DNA of 64,000 nt from Armillaria gallica (Eukaryota > Basidiomycota > Agaricomycetes > Agaricales > Physalacriaceae), in NCBI GenBank assembly GCA_037576215.1, contig JBANDB010000005.1:5952001-6016000 (forward strand), written 5' to 3'. A program made the translations under genes and the position numbers. Shown here in pieces: positions 46,821 through 58,280 of the stretch; the stretch's first letter is position 1, and each line of letters starts with the position of its first letter. The notes beneath the pieces were generated by a model. It saw only the letters and a program-made list of their open reading frames with translations. It made no database searches and was not told the origin of the DNA.

Positions 46821-48900
46821 CAGTGTGTCTAAGGGTGTAATTTTGCAAAATGTCATAACTTACACTTTAGCAATGCAGAGGCATTGTGAGCGGGCTGACA
46901 GTGCAAGTGGCATGCGAAGAAGCAAGGTCACTGAGGTAGAGAGCTCTATAACAGAAAAAGAAGCAACAGGATTAAAACATAAGGACTTCGTCGTTGCACT
47001 GTACCTTACAGGCATGCATGGCAACAAGGCCGAAGGGCGAGCTAGATTGCCAAACCACCTGTTTGCAATAGAGGACTCAGCTGGAGTGGGATGCGCTTGT
47101 ATGTGGGCTGAGGCTAATTTAGATAACGATGCGTCTGTAATCTATGACATGTGGTCCCTGGAGATCCGGAAAAATGATATCACACGTGGGGTAATCAAGA
47201 GAACCCCGGGCATGGCCTAGAAACAGGCTTTGGCCGATGGAAGTAGCGAGCGGACTGGAAAGCTGAGGCATTTCTTGGTTACCGAGTCTAGAACATGATG
47301 CTGTCACCTGCGGAGCAGACCCAAAAGCCAAATACGAAGGGTGATCGGTGATCGAGGATTAAGCAGCTATTGAGTGCACACTCGCGAGCTACTCTGCTGC
47401 TAGGGCAAGCGACGTAGACACCACTTAGCTCTTTGAGGATACTAAAAAGAGGAACAAGTGGCGTGCTGCCTAGAGCGTGGGGCCAACTCGGATGAGGGAT
47501 ACCCGGCCGAAAAAGAAGTAAATTACGAAAAATCTGTTTGTAACAATCAATCTTCCGTAGTATAAGTAGAGTAGATTTTCATGTATTAAAAGCAAGATAC
47601 CTACCCCCCACATACAGTAATAAAGTTTCAGTTTGGATCTGGACTTGTTGCGACGCGTAAGAGTTAGTAGCTTCGAGCACCGGCTAGAACGCAAGTTTAG
47701 TGAGCTCACAGAGAAATAGAACAAGAGAAACATTTTGGATAAAAACTTCGGTTTACTTGAGATAAGAAAGAGATTCGGGGCAGTGACGCTGTGCCCATCT
47801 TGAGAGTTTGCTGAGATAAATCTGAGAGAAAAGCTCTGTTCCTTTTCTGGTTCAGTGTAAAAAGAGAATTTGTGTTGTGTCGGCCTTTGTGTAGGTCTAG
47901 AAGTAGTTGCAAGGGAATCAGCCAGCTTGAGCTGTTCTAGCAGTTGCACGAAGTGTGACAGGTGTGCGCAGTTGGACCTTGCAGCACCATTGTTAAGGTG
48001 AGTGCACTGTGTGTGAGGACTTGTGGGGACGGTTCTGAAGGTAATTAAGACTTGAGTGGGAGTGCCGAGGGCCTCCATCATGACGAGTTTGGAAGTCAGG
48101 TTTAGCCACTAAGAGAAAGGCAGCGTCGTGTGCGGATTAGATCTAGTGGCGAGTCGTACTTAGCGAGCTCACTGACCGAACTTGGTCAACTTGCGGATCT
48201 GCACATCCGTGTGTTCCGGCTATTGAAATATATTTTGCCTTGAGGGTTGCGTGGTTCACCGTGCTCTCTTGTAAAAAGCTCTTAAGAGCTAGAGAATTTG
48301 AGACTAGCTTGAAAATACTATGTTGTTGCGTGTATTGTTCCAGCGAGCTCACTGAGAGAAATTGGGATACTGTCAGCGCACAAGTGGAATTAAAATCCTT
48401 GCTCCCCTCCGCACTTAAGGAGATTGTGTGTGTGTGTGTTTAGTGGGGTTGAGTTGAGTTTGGTGTGTGTTCATGCTAGGCCATGCTCAGTTTCATGGGT
48501 GCCCGTCACCAGCCTCATCAACGTCCTCGCCGTTGAGGATATAAACAATGGGCTGCTCTTGGAAAGGACGAAGGACATCCTTCCAGGCCTTTATGTGCTT
48601 GGCAACAACAATTTTGATGTTTTGCAGTCCCTCAGGGTCCTTCCATGATAGTGTTATATCGATATCATGACCAGAGAGTAAGAAGAAAGCAAGGATATAC
48701 ACAAGGAAACGACACGACCGTGGCAGTATTGACACGAGGAGCGAATCCGAGTGATGGGAATTCATTTCTACATTTAGAATTGTATGTAAGCAATGGACGG
48801 TGCTACCAAGCCGGGCGTGATTAAAACAGGACTAGAGCGCCTGTGAGTTGCGTAGCCAATAAACACCATCCAGTGTAGATACCTACTAGGACATCCAATG
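46820..48900. other. Non-coding or unrecognised region before the LINE
   Basis: A 203-codon minus-strand frame (48081-47470, ATG ATG GAG) exists without a known domain. The motif GAGCTCACTGA or a close form recurs at 47702, 48165 and 48345, and a short TG microsatellite lies at about 48426-48440. It may include the LINE 5' leader or an older repeat; I cannot set the LINE 5' end. Confidence 0.3.
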
Positions 48901-48910
48901 AAATAAACTC

Positions 48911-50467
48911 TTGATACATAATAATACAGTCCTGAGAGACGACACAGGCCCTCAGGAAAGGGATTCCAAAATATGGGAGAAAGCCATTGCAAAGGCATGC
49001 AACAGAGTATTACAGAACCACCACCTGTTGCCTATCATTGCTTCCCACAACACCTCCTTCTCGCCCTCTACCTCTCCCATGCTGTCATCGACGAACTCAA
49101 ATCTGGTGAAGCGTCAGAAGGACAAAAATAGAGGGATAGCAGGCAGCAGAACAGAGTTCCAGCCACAGACACCAACAAGATGATGCACGGGAAGCTCAGC
49201 CCCATCGCGTCTTCCATTGGGTGCCCTGATAATTGACCAGGAGTATCAGCCAGGTTCCAAGGAGAAGAAAAACCACCAGGGCAATCAACAGCCGAGCCCG
49301 ACAAGCCCAAATGGAGACGATGTCTTCTCCAGCATGGATGATCCCCCTGCCCCTCCCTCCCCCTCAAGTCAAAATCAAACTGCCAATCCACCGCCTGGCT
49401 TCATCTTCCCAGAGGATGAAAATGACCCATGTCTCACACCATCTGTATTGGCAAGCGATGCCCCTCATCGTAATGGCCCAGAATTTGTGCCCAGCAGCCC
49501 TGAACAAGAGAAGCTAGTCGCATGCCTGCAATCGAACTTGGGCAACTTCAAGGGATCAGTTTTCCACCGTGACGACCTGCTAAAAAACCTACACCCCAGC
49601 CAACTCGATGCCATCAAAAAGAACATCACTGGGAGTGCCCTCGGAGTCCTATTCAATGGGGGCAGGAAACTCAACAATGTCTCGAAGCCCAAACCCTGGG
49701 AGGCTCTGAACACCACGTTCATCTCACTCCTCAGTAATGTCAGGAGGTTCAAAGCTTACCAAGGGCTCCCAGAGGTGGTCACTGATGACAAGCTCACCCC
49801 CCCATTCATCGTCATCATTGAGATGATTGGTGCTGTATGAGACATCCTCCTCTGTCAGCAGATCCTGGCCCTCAACAATAACCTGGCCCTCCACATTGTC
49901 CCGGCTGATTGCACGGATCTCTCCTGGGCAGTATGGCTCTTCAAGGCCAACGAACCCATCATCACCAGAACCACAGAGGAAACCACATTGATTGGAGACC
50001 ACCTACATTTCATCATCCTACAGGATCTGTGGGCAGATGCAATGCTCTGCAGGATGGTATACCAGATGGCGAGGAACCGTACCGACCCTGTTGACACTGT
50101 CATCTTCAATGCCCTGAGGAACAGCTTTGTTGAATACCATGGCGCAAGAGACATCAAATACTGGGTATTCTCCATGAAGCTGTCCTCGCCTGCCACCACC
50201 ACCCAGGAATGGAACAAACTCCAAGGCCACATTCAGGCAAAGACAATCAGGAATGGCAACATCAATATCACGCCCATGCTCTCAAGAAGCAGTAACCAGT
50301 TCTGCACCATATGCAAGCTTGATTCCCACCCCACGTTTGACTGCTCCTTCACAAGGGATAATGCAGTCTTCCAAGGCCCTACAAAGGCGCTCATTGGTGG
50401 ACAACAAGGGGAACAAAAAGAGTCTGGAAGCCATGGTGGGCGTGGAAGAGGTGGTCACCCTGGATGA
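48911..50467 (+). pseudogene. LINE ORF1 (CCHC RNA-binding protein) with two stops
   Basis: One frame runs through, with TGA at 49181-49183 and 49838-49840. Both stand where Arg is natural (PT R/C and GAV/DILL), fitting CGA to TGA. The C-terminal CTICKLDSHPTFDC is a CX2CX4HX4C zinc knuckle, followed by a Gly/Arg-rich end. The first part is Pro/Ser-rich. The true start is unclear. Confidence 0.75.
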
Positions 50468-50849
50468 GGTGGAAGAGCCGGATGCAATGCATGGGGTGGT
50501 AGACCTCGCTACTAGTAAATGATCCTCATGTATTACTGAATCAAAGTTATCTTCTGCATTACAACTGGAACCAAGGGTGATAAGAGCAGGACAATGATGC
50601 CAACCTGAGTAATTTACTGACTGTGCCCATACACAGGACAGGAATCAGGATGGTAGGTGGACCAGGAGCCCACAATTGCATGCCTGTGAAGGAGACCAGT
50701 CTGATCCCAGCACACTGGTCAATGAAGCGGGTACCCTCCTCCCTCAAGACCTTGGCTAGGTATGGGAGGCAAACCAAATAGCTATGTCATTCAATCACTA
50801 CTCACACAATACACTTACTACTAACGGTTTTCATTATACAGGTTCGGTC

Positions 50850-53335
50850 ATGGCAAATGCTACTTCTCAAAGTGGTGATGACCCAGCCACCACTCATCAT
50901 TTCGCTAATGACAGAAGTGTGCAGGAAGGCAGGCACAGATCGCCACAAGAAGACGATCAGGACACAGAGCACAATCCCAGGGATTCAAGAAGGAACCCCG
51001 GCTCACAGAGTGTGAGCCATCCACAGAGCGTTGGACAGCCCGGTCACAGGGCAAAACCTAGAGCAGGTTCGGTCTATCAGAGCGATGACCAACCAACAAG
51101 AGAAACTGCCAGTGCATGCATGTTGGAGAGATTAGATCTCAGGATAAACACAAACCAGAATATCAAACCTTGCAGCAGGGCATGCCTATGAGAGCACAAA
51201 TAATTGCTGGGACCCGTATGAACATCCACCAGACTGCAAGCAGCCAAAGGAGATGCATGAAAAACACAAAGGCATCAATCAAGATTGCAGCACTAAATAT
51301 ACAAGGCATGGGTAACACCAATACATGGCATCCTAATAATAAATGGAACCATGTCAACCAAATCATACAATCTAAGAGAATTGGGATCCTGGTAGTAGGC
51401 GAAGCCCACCTAAATGATGAACGATGGAATGCAATTGAAAGCATGCCTAGGAGCCGACTGCATATGCTACACTCCAAGGACCCCAAATCCCCAAACACAA
51501 GAGGAGTAGTGATTGTCCTGAACAGGGAAATCACAGAGACAGAGAATGGGAAAGCCATAGAGATTATACCTGGCCATGTGTTGCTCCTGGAGACATGCTG
51601 GCACAGAGCAGAGAAACTTAGTGTACTTGGCATCTATGCACCAGTCAACCTTGTACAGAATGCACAATTCTGGGCCGACATCAAGAAATTCTTCGATGAC
51701 AACCCCAACATCAGGAAGCCTGATGTTATGGCAGGTGATATGAATATAACAGAAAACCCAGTTGATAGGTTCCCAGCTCACTCCAACTATGCCCCAGTGG
51801 TAGATAGTTTAGATGAAACTCATACAGCACTGCAGCTCATTGATGGGTGGAGAGACTGCTACCCGACCACATTAAAGTACACCTGGTGATGCCCAGCCAC
51901 TGGTTCCCAGTCATGGCTGGACAGAATCTATATTAAGAACAACATTAATGAACACTGCTTCGAGTGGTCAATAGAGAAATTGGGTGTCCCAACAGACCAT
52001 GACATGGTGTCCGTGCAATTCTCAACTGCAACAGCACCAAATATCAGACAGAGCAGGTGGGTAATGTCTCTCCACATTGTGAAGGACAGTCAAGTAAAGG
52101 GATTCCTACTGAATGTAGGATGCGCTCTCCAAGATGAAATTGAGAAGCTCATACAGGATGGGTCTCGAACACCTGAAAAAAATCTGCAGACACTGTGGGC
52201 ACAGTTCATGAATGATCTCCGCATACTGGCAAGACAGTGAGCCAAAGTAGTCATACCACAGATTGACCAAGAAATCCAACAGCTCGAAGTGGAGATCACA
52301 GCAGCAGAGAACTCAAGAAACACTGATGAGGAGGAACAATCAACCCACCTAATGATACTACATGAAAGACTTGACAGGCTGTCCCAGAAACACCATAAGA
52401 AGAGACGAGATGCAGTACAAGCCCAAAATGCCCTAGAAGGAGAAGTCATAAGCAAACACTGGTCAAATATAAATAAACCTCTCAAGCCAAGAGACACGAT
52501 CCAAAGACTGAAGAAACCTAGCCAACCTAGAGGCCAACATGGAGAAGTAGGAATACTCTACACATCAGACTCTCAAGAAATGGCAGACATCGCTAGGGAC
52601 CACCATGACAAGCTGCAAGGGATGCGACAAGCAAGAGATAAAAATGATAGAGAGGATAAAATTAAAGCCGTGATAGAGTGCATCAGAACAGAAGTCTCAC
52701 CCGAACAGGCAGAAAGCTTAGGATGCCTGCTGTCCAGAGAAGATGTCCAAGAGGCTCTGAAACTGTCTGCAAACAATAAGGCTCCTGGCCCAAATGGGAT
52801 ACCATATGAAGTGTTCAAAATAATTGACTTTTGGTATGAGATGAGCTTGAAAGAGGGTGAACCAGGCTTCAACATAATCAGAGTTCTACAACTAGTCTTC
52901 AATGACATAGAAAAATATGGAATATGCTTAGGAACTGGATTCTCCAAAAGCTGGATGTGCCTGCTGTACAAAAAGAATGAGAGGGCTGACATTGCAAATT
53001 ACAGGCCGATTTCTCTCCTCAACACAGACTACAAGATAATGACAAAAGCACTGGCAATAAAATTGGCATGAGCAGTGCCAAGCCTCATTCACCCAAGCCA
53101 GGCAGGCTTTGTGCCAGGGAGAAACATCTACGATCAGGTCCAGCTGATGAAACATATTATTGACCTTGCAGAGGTTGAAGAGCAGAATGGAATGATTGTA
53201 TTTCTGGAACAAGAAAAGGCATATGACAAGATAGAACATGACTATCTATGACAAATACTGGCAGCATACAAGGTTCCTGAGCTCTTCATATCATCCATAA
53301 GATCCCTGTACAGTGATGCCTATACAACAGTTTGT
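50850..53335 (+). pseudogene. LINE ORF2, endonuclease and N-terminal RT
   Basis: ORF2 begins at ATG GCA AAT near 50850 and shifts frame near 51180. The APE endonuclease follows with ALNIQGMG, VVGEAHL, LGIYAP, AGDMNITENPVDR and DHDM. The RT starts with KAPGPNGIPYEVFK, ANYRPISLLN and SQAGFVPGR, then EQEKAYDKIEH. Stops at 51887, 52238, 53069 and 53248 mostly replace Arg (for example YTW/CPATGSQS, LARQ/AKVV). The frame changes near 53335 inside the RT. Confidence 0.85.
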
Positions 53336-54453
53336 GGCAAGTTCAACACCCTTCCATGTGACCCGTGGAGTTCGCCAAGGGGACCCACTATCATGCTTAC
53401 TATTTGACCTAGCAATAGAACCATTAGCTAAAATGCTATGACAATCCGACCTACAAGGATTCAACATACCGGGAGTAGAAGAACGGATAATAGCAACACT
53501 ATTTGCCAACGACACTACAGTCTTTCTGGCACAATATGACAACTTTGAAAAGCTGAAAGAAATTCTAGACAACTGGTGCACAGCGTCAGGAGCAAAATTC
53601 AATATAGAAAAAACAGAGATCTTGCCAATAGGAACCCCATCCCACCATGATGCAGTCTTCCACCACTGTAATTCAGTGGGTCTAGACTTATCAGGCTCCC
53701 AGATACCAGGAGACATCAAAATAGCCAGGGACAGTGATGCTGTATGAACCCTAGGGGCATGGGTAGGAAATGGCATCAAACAGGTTGACGTGTGGACATG
53801 CACCCTGGACAAAATCGAAGAGAATCTTAAGAGGTGGGAGCTAGGTCACCCCATGATGGAAGGATGCCACCTAATTGTACTGATGGTGGTGAGTGGAATG
53901 ACACAATACCTGACAAAAGTACAGGGTATGCCACCCAGCGTGGAGAAGCGCCTGGAATGACACACATGGAAGTTCCTATGGGGTGATAAGAACAAGATCA
54001 ACATTAACAAGGAAACAGTGTATGCACCAATAGAAAACAGTGGCCGAAACTTGCTTGATGTGCCAGCAAGGAATGATGCAATTGCTGTGACGTGGCTGAA
54101 GTCATATCTTCACCTAGGACCGAACCGACCAATGTGGGCATATGCAGCGGATGCCATCATGGACCACCATACCCCCACAGCAGATGAGAATGTAGACTTC
54201 ACACAAAGAACCAATGTCTTCCTACAGATGTGGAAGACAAGTACCATGAGGCTTCTGAGTGACCTGAAAACCCTCGTCAAAACAGCATAGAAATACAACA
54301 TACACTTGGATGGCCTTGCCTTGTCATGAGATATCTTACGAGAAATGCCAATATGGTACCATGCAAAATTGGAGGTGACACGAAGAATGTTCAACAGTGG
54401 GGAACAGGTGAAATGCCTTAAAACACGCCATAAGATTAAAACTGTTGGAGACG
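53336..54453 (+). pseudogene. LINE ORF2, C-terminal RT with FADD changed to FAND
   Basis: After the frameshift the RT continues HVTRGVRQGDPLSCLLFDLAIEP and LFANDTTVFL at about 53500. The catalytic Asp of FADD is Asn (AAC for GAC). TGA codons follow in KML/QSD, DAV/TLGAWVGN and RLE/HTWKFLWGDK, plus TAG in KTA/KYN and TGA in ALS/DILRE. The frame is lost at the ACTAGT-rich insertion. Confidence 0.8.
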
Positions 54454-55828
54454 CTGATACGCCGTCTACGCGTTCACACCTAGATTTTGCGATTTTATAA
54501 TAATACTATTGCATATCTATCTTACATTAGTGATACTTAAAGGACTATAGCTGAGGCTTCGAAGCTGATAGTTAGACTAGTATGCGACTAGTAGAGCCAG
54601 GACTTAGATGCAATACCACTAGTGGGTTAAATCTACCAGCCGGCCATACTAGTGACTTGAATGCTAACAGGGCTAAGTGAATACGGCCACTAGTGGACAA
54701 GTAACGCGACTAGCGCACCAAACAAGAAGCAGAGGACACAAATCTCGTGAAGCTCGGTCACTAGCGAGCCGCTCTGGGCATAAACGCCTAAGTCAGGTTA
54801 ACTAGTCACATGGCAATCTCGAAACAGGACTTAGAAATGAATTAGCAACGGATTAACCTTGCGGTAGATCCGCCGGGTGCGATACAGATCCATTGCGATC
54901 GGTACTAGTATAGCCGGGCTGCGCCTTCGATCACGATCGACAGCTGTTACAGGCACGCTCGCCTGGCTAGTCATTTATCCTTGGCACTAGTGGAGCGTCG
55001 CTGGGCCCAGGACACGGAATACCACTGCTAGCGGAGCTCCTAGGCTCACTAGTCAGCAAGCGATCGTTTCTAGACCGACTATTGCGTGATTATTCACCAT
55101 TATTCGTGACTAGCCAGGAAATCCTTATCAATAATACCCCTCTAGTCAGTTATTTATATCTCGATCGTACCTTGTTTGTCAATATATAAGTAGTAGAATA
55201 GGCGCACGCATGGGTAAGGCAAGCCATCCCCGCAATTGTGACCTACTAGTCAGTATCTAGTGCCCCAAATTAAAGGCTTTTGTGCTTAACCTCGACGAAG
55301 CGGCTACTAGTCGCTAAGTTACCCATAGCATTGAGTGAATAGAAGTGGCTTAGAGTAATCTTTTGTGTCCTGCAAAGGCCAAGAGTGTTTCGAAGTTAGT
55401 TCAAGCAAGTTCTCGAAGTTTAAAGTATTATTCTTAGGCCAAGAGCGCCACTAGTCTGCTTAGAAAGCGACTAGTCAAGTGTTTATTCACTTGTAAGACA
55501 TTACAGGGCCAAGAGAGCCACTAGTTCGAAGCAGTCCCAGTCAGAGCGAGCGCAGTAGCTCAAGTCGAGTCACTATTCATCCAATTGTGTCTTACAAACC
55601 CCACTAGTGCGAGTAGTACGCTTGTATAGCTCACTAGTAACGAAATAAAACGTCTTTAAACAACTTTCCTTGATTATTGAAGTCTGCAGAGTGCTTCTAT
55701 CGTACTCGAAACGCCCGAATTCAATACATTGGTGATAAGTGTAGAGTTAGTGATTGGTTTAGTGTTGTTGGTGTTCATTGCCAGCCTCTAGTCCATTTGC
55801 CACTTGCCGTTACCAAGCACATCAACGC
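54454..55828. mobile_element. About 1.4-kb insertion rich in ACTAGT, inside the LINE
   Basis: It separates KTVGDA of the LINE from EKLAQSLHGNRHT, which otherwise would be neighbours. The boundaries are approximate to some tens of bases. No coding frame is seen. About 16 exact ACTAGT hexamers and further CTAG-containing variants lie between 54570 and 55650, roughly one per 70 bp. TGTTGGAGACGCTGATACG at its left edge resembles an LTR start, so a solo LTR is possible; no target duplication could be settled. Confidence 0.6.
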
Positions 55829-57461
55829 GGAAAAGCTCGCACAGTCCTTACATGGGAACAGACACACATGAAGGGGAAGATGCTCCTGTGAGGCATGCAA
55901 GCATGCCTGAGAACAGGTGGGATGCAAATCCCCTCGCAAATGCTTCCAGAAAGCAAAAGACATGCTAGACTCATTACCCTCCAAATGGAACCCACTCTCA
56001 AATTCCACAGTGGAAGGAAGAGAGAATCAGATTGAAGAGCAAGACGGTGATGTAAGAATATTTGATCCCCACCTGGTAACATACGGGTCCCTAGCTGACA
56101 TGTTCCAAATATTCACAGAGGAAGAGGAATGCCCAAACATTTACATCCCAGAGCATGAAGCTAATAGCTCTCCAGATGATGTAACATCGATCTATACGGA
56201 CGGTTCAGCAATTATGTGTGGAACAGGCAGTGCAACAGCTGGAGCCAGCATCTTCTACGGTGAAGACGACCAACGAAACCAGAGTGTAAGGCTCCCCAAT
56301 GAGGTCAGAATGACAAAGCAGGTAGCTGAAATGATAGGTGCAAAAATGGCTGCAGAGGAAACACCATTAAATGAAGTGATGGAGCTTGTAAGTGACTCAC
56401 GGCATGTTCTCGACGGACTGGGTGGCCATTACACCAGATGGGAAGATGAGGGATACTTCCTAATAAGCAACAGTTTAGTAACAGAGGTCATGGTGGCAAG
56501 GTTCCATGCATGCACAGCCCTGACAAGGCTCTGATGGGTGAAGGGACACTCTGGAAACCCTGGCAATGAAAAAGCTGACCAGCTAGCTAGGACTGCGAGT
56601 GAGAGAGTAGAACCCAATATAGTTGACTTGACTATACCTCCAGAACTAAAAGTGCAAGAAGCAAAGCTTAAAGCAATGACACAGACAATGGCCTACAAGA
56701 TAATTAGGAAAATTAAAATGCAGGCAATGGTGTACCAAGAGAAACTCGATAGGAGAGACACAAACAAGAATGTAACCATAGCACTAGCAGCAGCCAGTGA
56801 ATGCTGCGAAGCTGAGATTACAGAAGAAATGTTGTGGAGATCAGTTCGACAGAAAGACTTCAACAGATCTGCCCGATTCTTCCTGTGGATGATACTCCAT
56901 GATGGCTATGTTGTGGGATGGCACTGGAAACATATAGATGGCTGTGAGGACAGAATTGAATGTGAGAAATGCAGCACTGAAGAAAGCATGGACCACATAC
57001 TCACAAGGTGTGATGCCCCAGGCCAGGAAGAGGTCTGGGGGCTTGCCCAACAGCTATGGAAGCAGAAGACAGGGACAGACCTGATTATCACGAAAGGTCT
57101 CATCATGTTGTGCAGCGTCCAGCCGCCTAACATGCACAGGTGCCGATCTAAGTGAGGGAAAGAAAGATTCTGTCGGATCTTGGTATCAGAGTCAGCCCAC
57201 CTCATATGGAAGCTCTGAAATGATTGTGTTATAAATGAGAAGGAGCATTACACTCCACGTGAAATCGAGCAGAGATGGATGTATGCAATTAATCATCGCA
57301 TGAGATTAGATTGTCTGCTCTTGGACCAGAAGAAGTTTGTGAAGAAGGTGATAAAGAAATCACTTGTCCTTAACACATGGCGGGGCACACTTCTGAAAGG
57401 AAACTCCCTCCTGGACGACTGGACAAAGGAAAGTGAGGTTTTAGTGGGTATTATCAAATGA
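55829..57461 (+). pseudogene. LINE ORF2, RNase H and C-terminal domain
   Basis: It resumes with EKLAQSLHGNRHT, stop, then RCSCEACKHA, stop, EQVGCKSPRKCF. RNase H is seen as SIYTDGSAIM (Asp), VSDSRHVLDG (Asp) and WVKGHSGNPGNEKADQLA (His, Asp). A Cys/His cluster CEKC...MDHILTRC follows. Stops at about 55869, 55909, 56532, 57153 and 57219 all replace Arg. Reading ends with SEVLVGIIK and TGA at 57459-57461. Confidence 0.82.
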
Positions 57462-57765
57462 ACGATGATGGCCTGATGCCAACAGTATTAGCTGGAGTTT
57501 ACCTGATTGAGTCCCACACATGACTTGCTCAACTGCAGGGAAGTCAGTGCATAAAAGCATTTACCTCGTGTGGTCAGCTAAATACATGCCTTCAAACAAA
57601 GGGAGAACCTACCCTAGGTATATGCCTACTCTCCCTTTCCCCCTTATCCTATGAGGTCATGAACATCATCTCACTAATGGGTCGAGTACAACGTCCTTGG
57701 CATGCCAACTGCTGGTCAGAAGGCCCCCACCATGCAGGGTGTACAGAGCCATACCAAACGTTCCA

Positions 57766-57766
<1 letters not shown>

Positions 57767-57806
<40 letters not shown>
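57767..57806 (+). repeat. 40-base A tail marking the LINE 3' end
   Basis: An uninterrupted A run follows about 300 bp of non-coding sequence after ORF2, as expected for target-primed reverse transcription. Confidence 0.85.
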
Positions 57807-57808
<2 letters not shown>

Positions 57809-58280
57809 CTGACGATAGCGGTAACTGGAAGTCAGGATCTTCGGGTGCCCTGGCAGCCTGCAGGTTCTCCCTGGCCTTCTTATTTCATTGCTAGGCTTCC
57901 ATTGGTGTACACGCCATGCAAATAAATAAATAGACAGACAACGATGACCCTCGTCTGTTTGTGAGGATTGCCTACTGAAATCTGGGTGACTTGTGAGCTG
58001 TTGGAGAATTACCATTTATTCTAATAAATGCCTACCCCGAAAAGGTTAACCTTTCTACCAGAAGCTGAGAGAGCAAGAAGCGGTTGCTTGGCGAAAATCA
58101 ATGAGATAAAAGCAGATGGTGATTGTCAATGTTTGAAAAATCAACGAATGCGTCCAGTCACATGCACCTGCTACCCCCAAATTCTTGCCACCACAACTTT
58201 ATCCTCGGTGAGCAGTCAACCCTAACAGTGTGAATTCCAACTATCAGTAAGCATAAAAAAATACTCTCTACAACTGAAAT
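57807..58280. other. Spacer between the LINE and the MYND paralogue
   Basis: One 65-codon plus-strand frame (58028-58225, starting ATG CCT ACC) exists without recognisable motif. Nothing else seen. Confidence 0.35.

Larger units (their letters stand above)
48911..57806 (+). mobile_element. Non-LTR retrotransposon (LINE, Tad1/I-type), dead, with 40-A tail
   Basis: Order: ORF1 with CCHC knuckle, ORF2 with APE endonuclease, reverse transcriptase, then RNase H and a C-terminal Cys-rich domain, 3' untranslated region, and 40 uninterrupted A at 57767-57806. This domain set fits the I/Tad1 group. ORF2 carries over ten in-frame stops, one frameshift in the RT and a mutated RT active site. A 1.4-kb foreign segment lies between the RT and RNase H parts. 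The 5' boundary and target duplication were not found. Confidence 0.88.

Noticed and set aside
47470..48081. 203-codon minus-strand frame starting ATG ATG GAG
   Set aside because: Low-complexity, hydrophobic and basic stretches without a domain; the region looks like repeat or LINE leader sequence. Left as unrecognised.
47698..48360. GAGCTCACTGA motif repeated three times before the LINE
   Set aside because: Only the short core is shared, spacing is unequal (about 460 and 180 bp), so it is not enough to call a repeat family.
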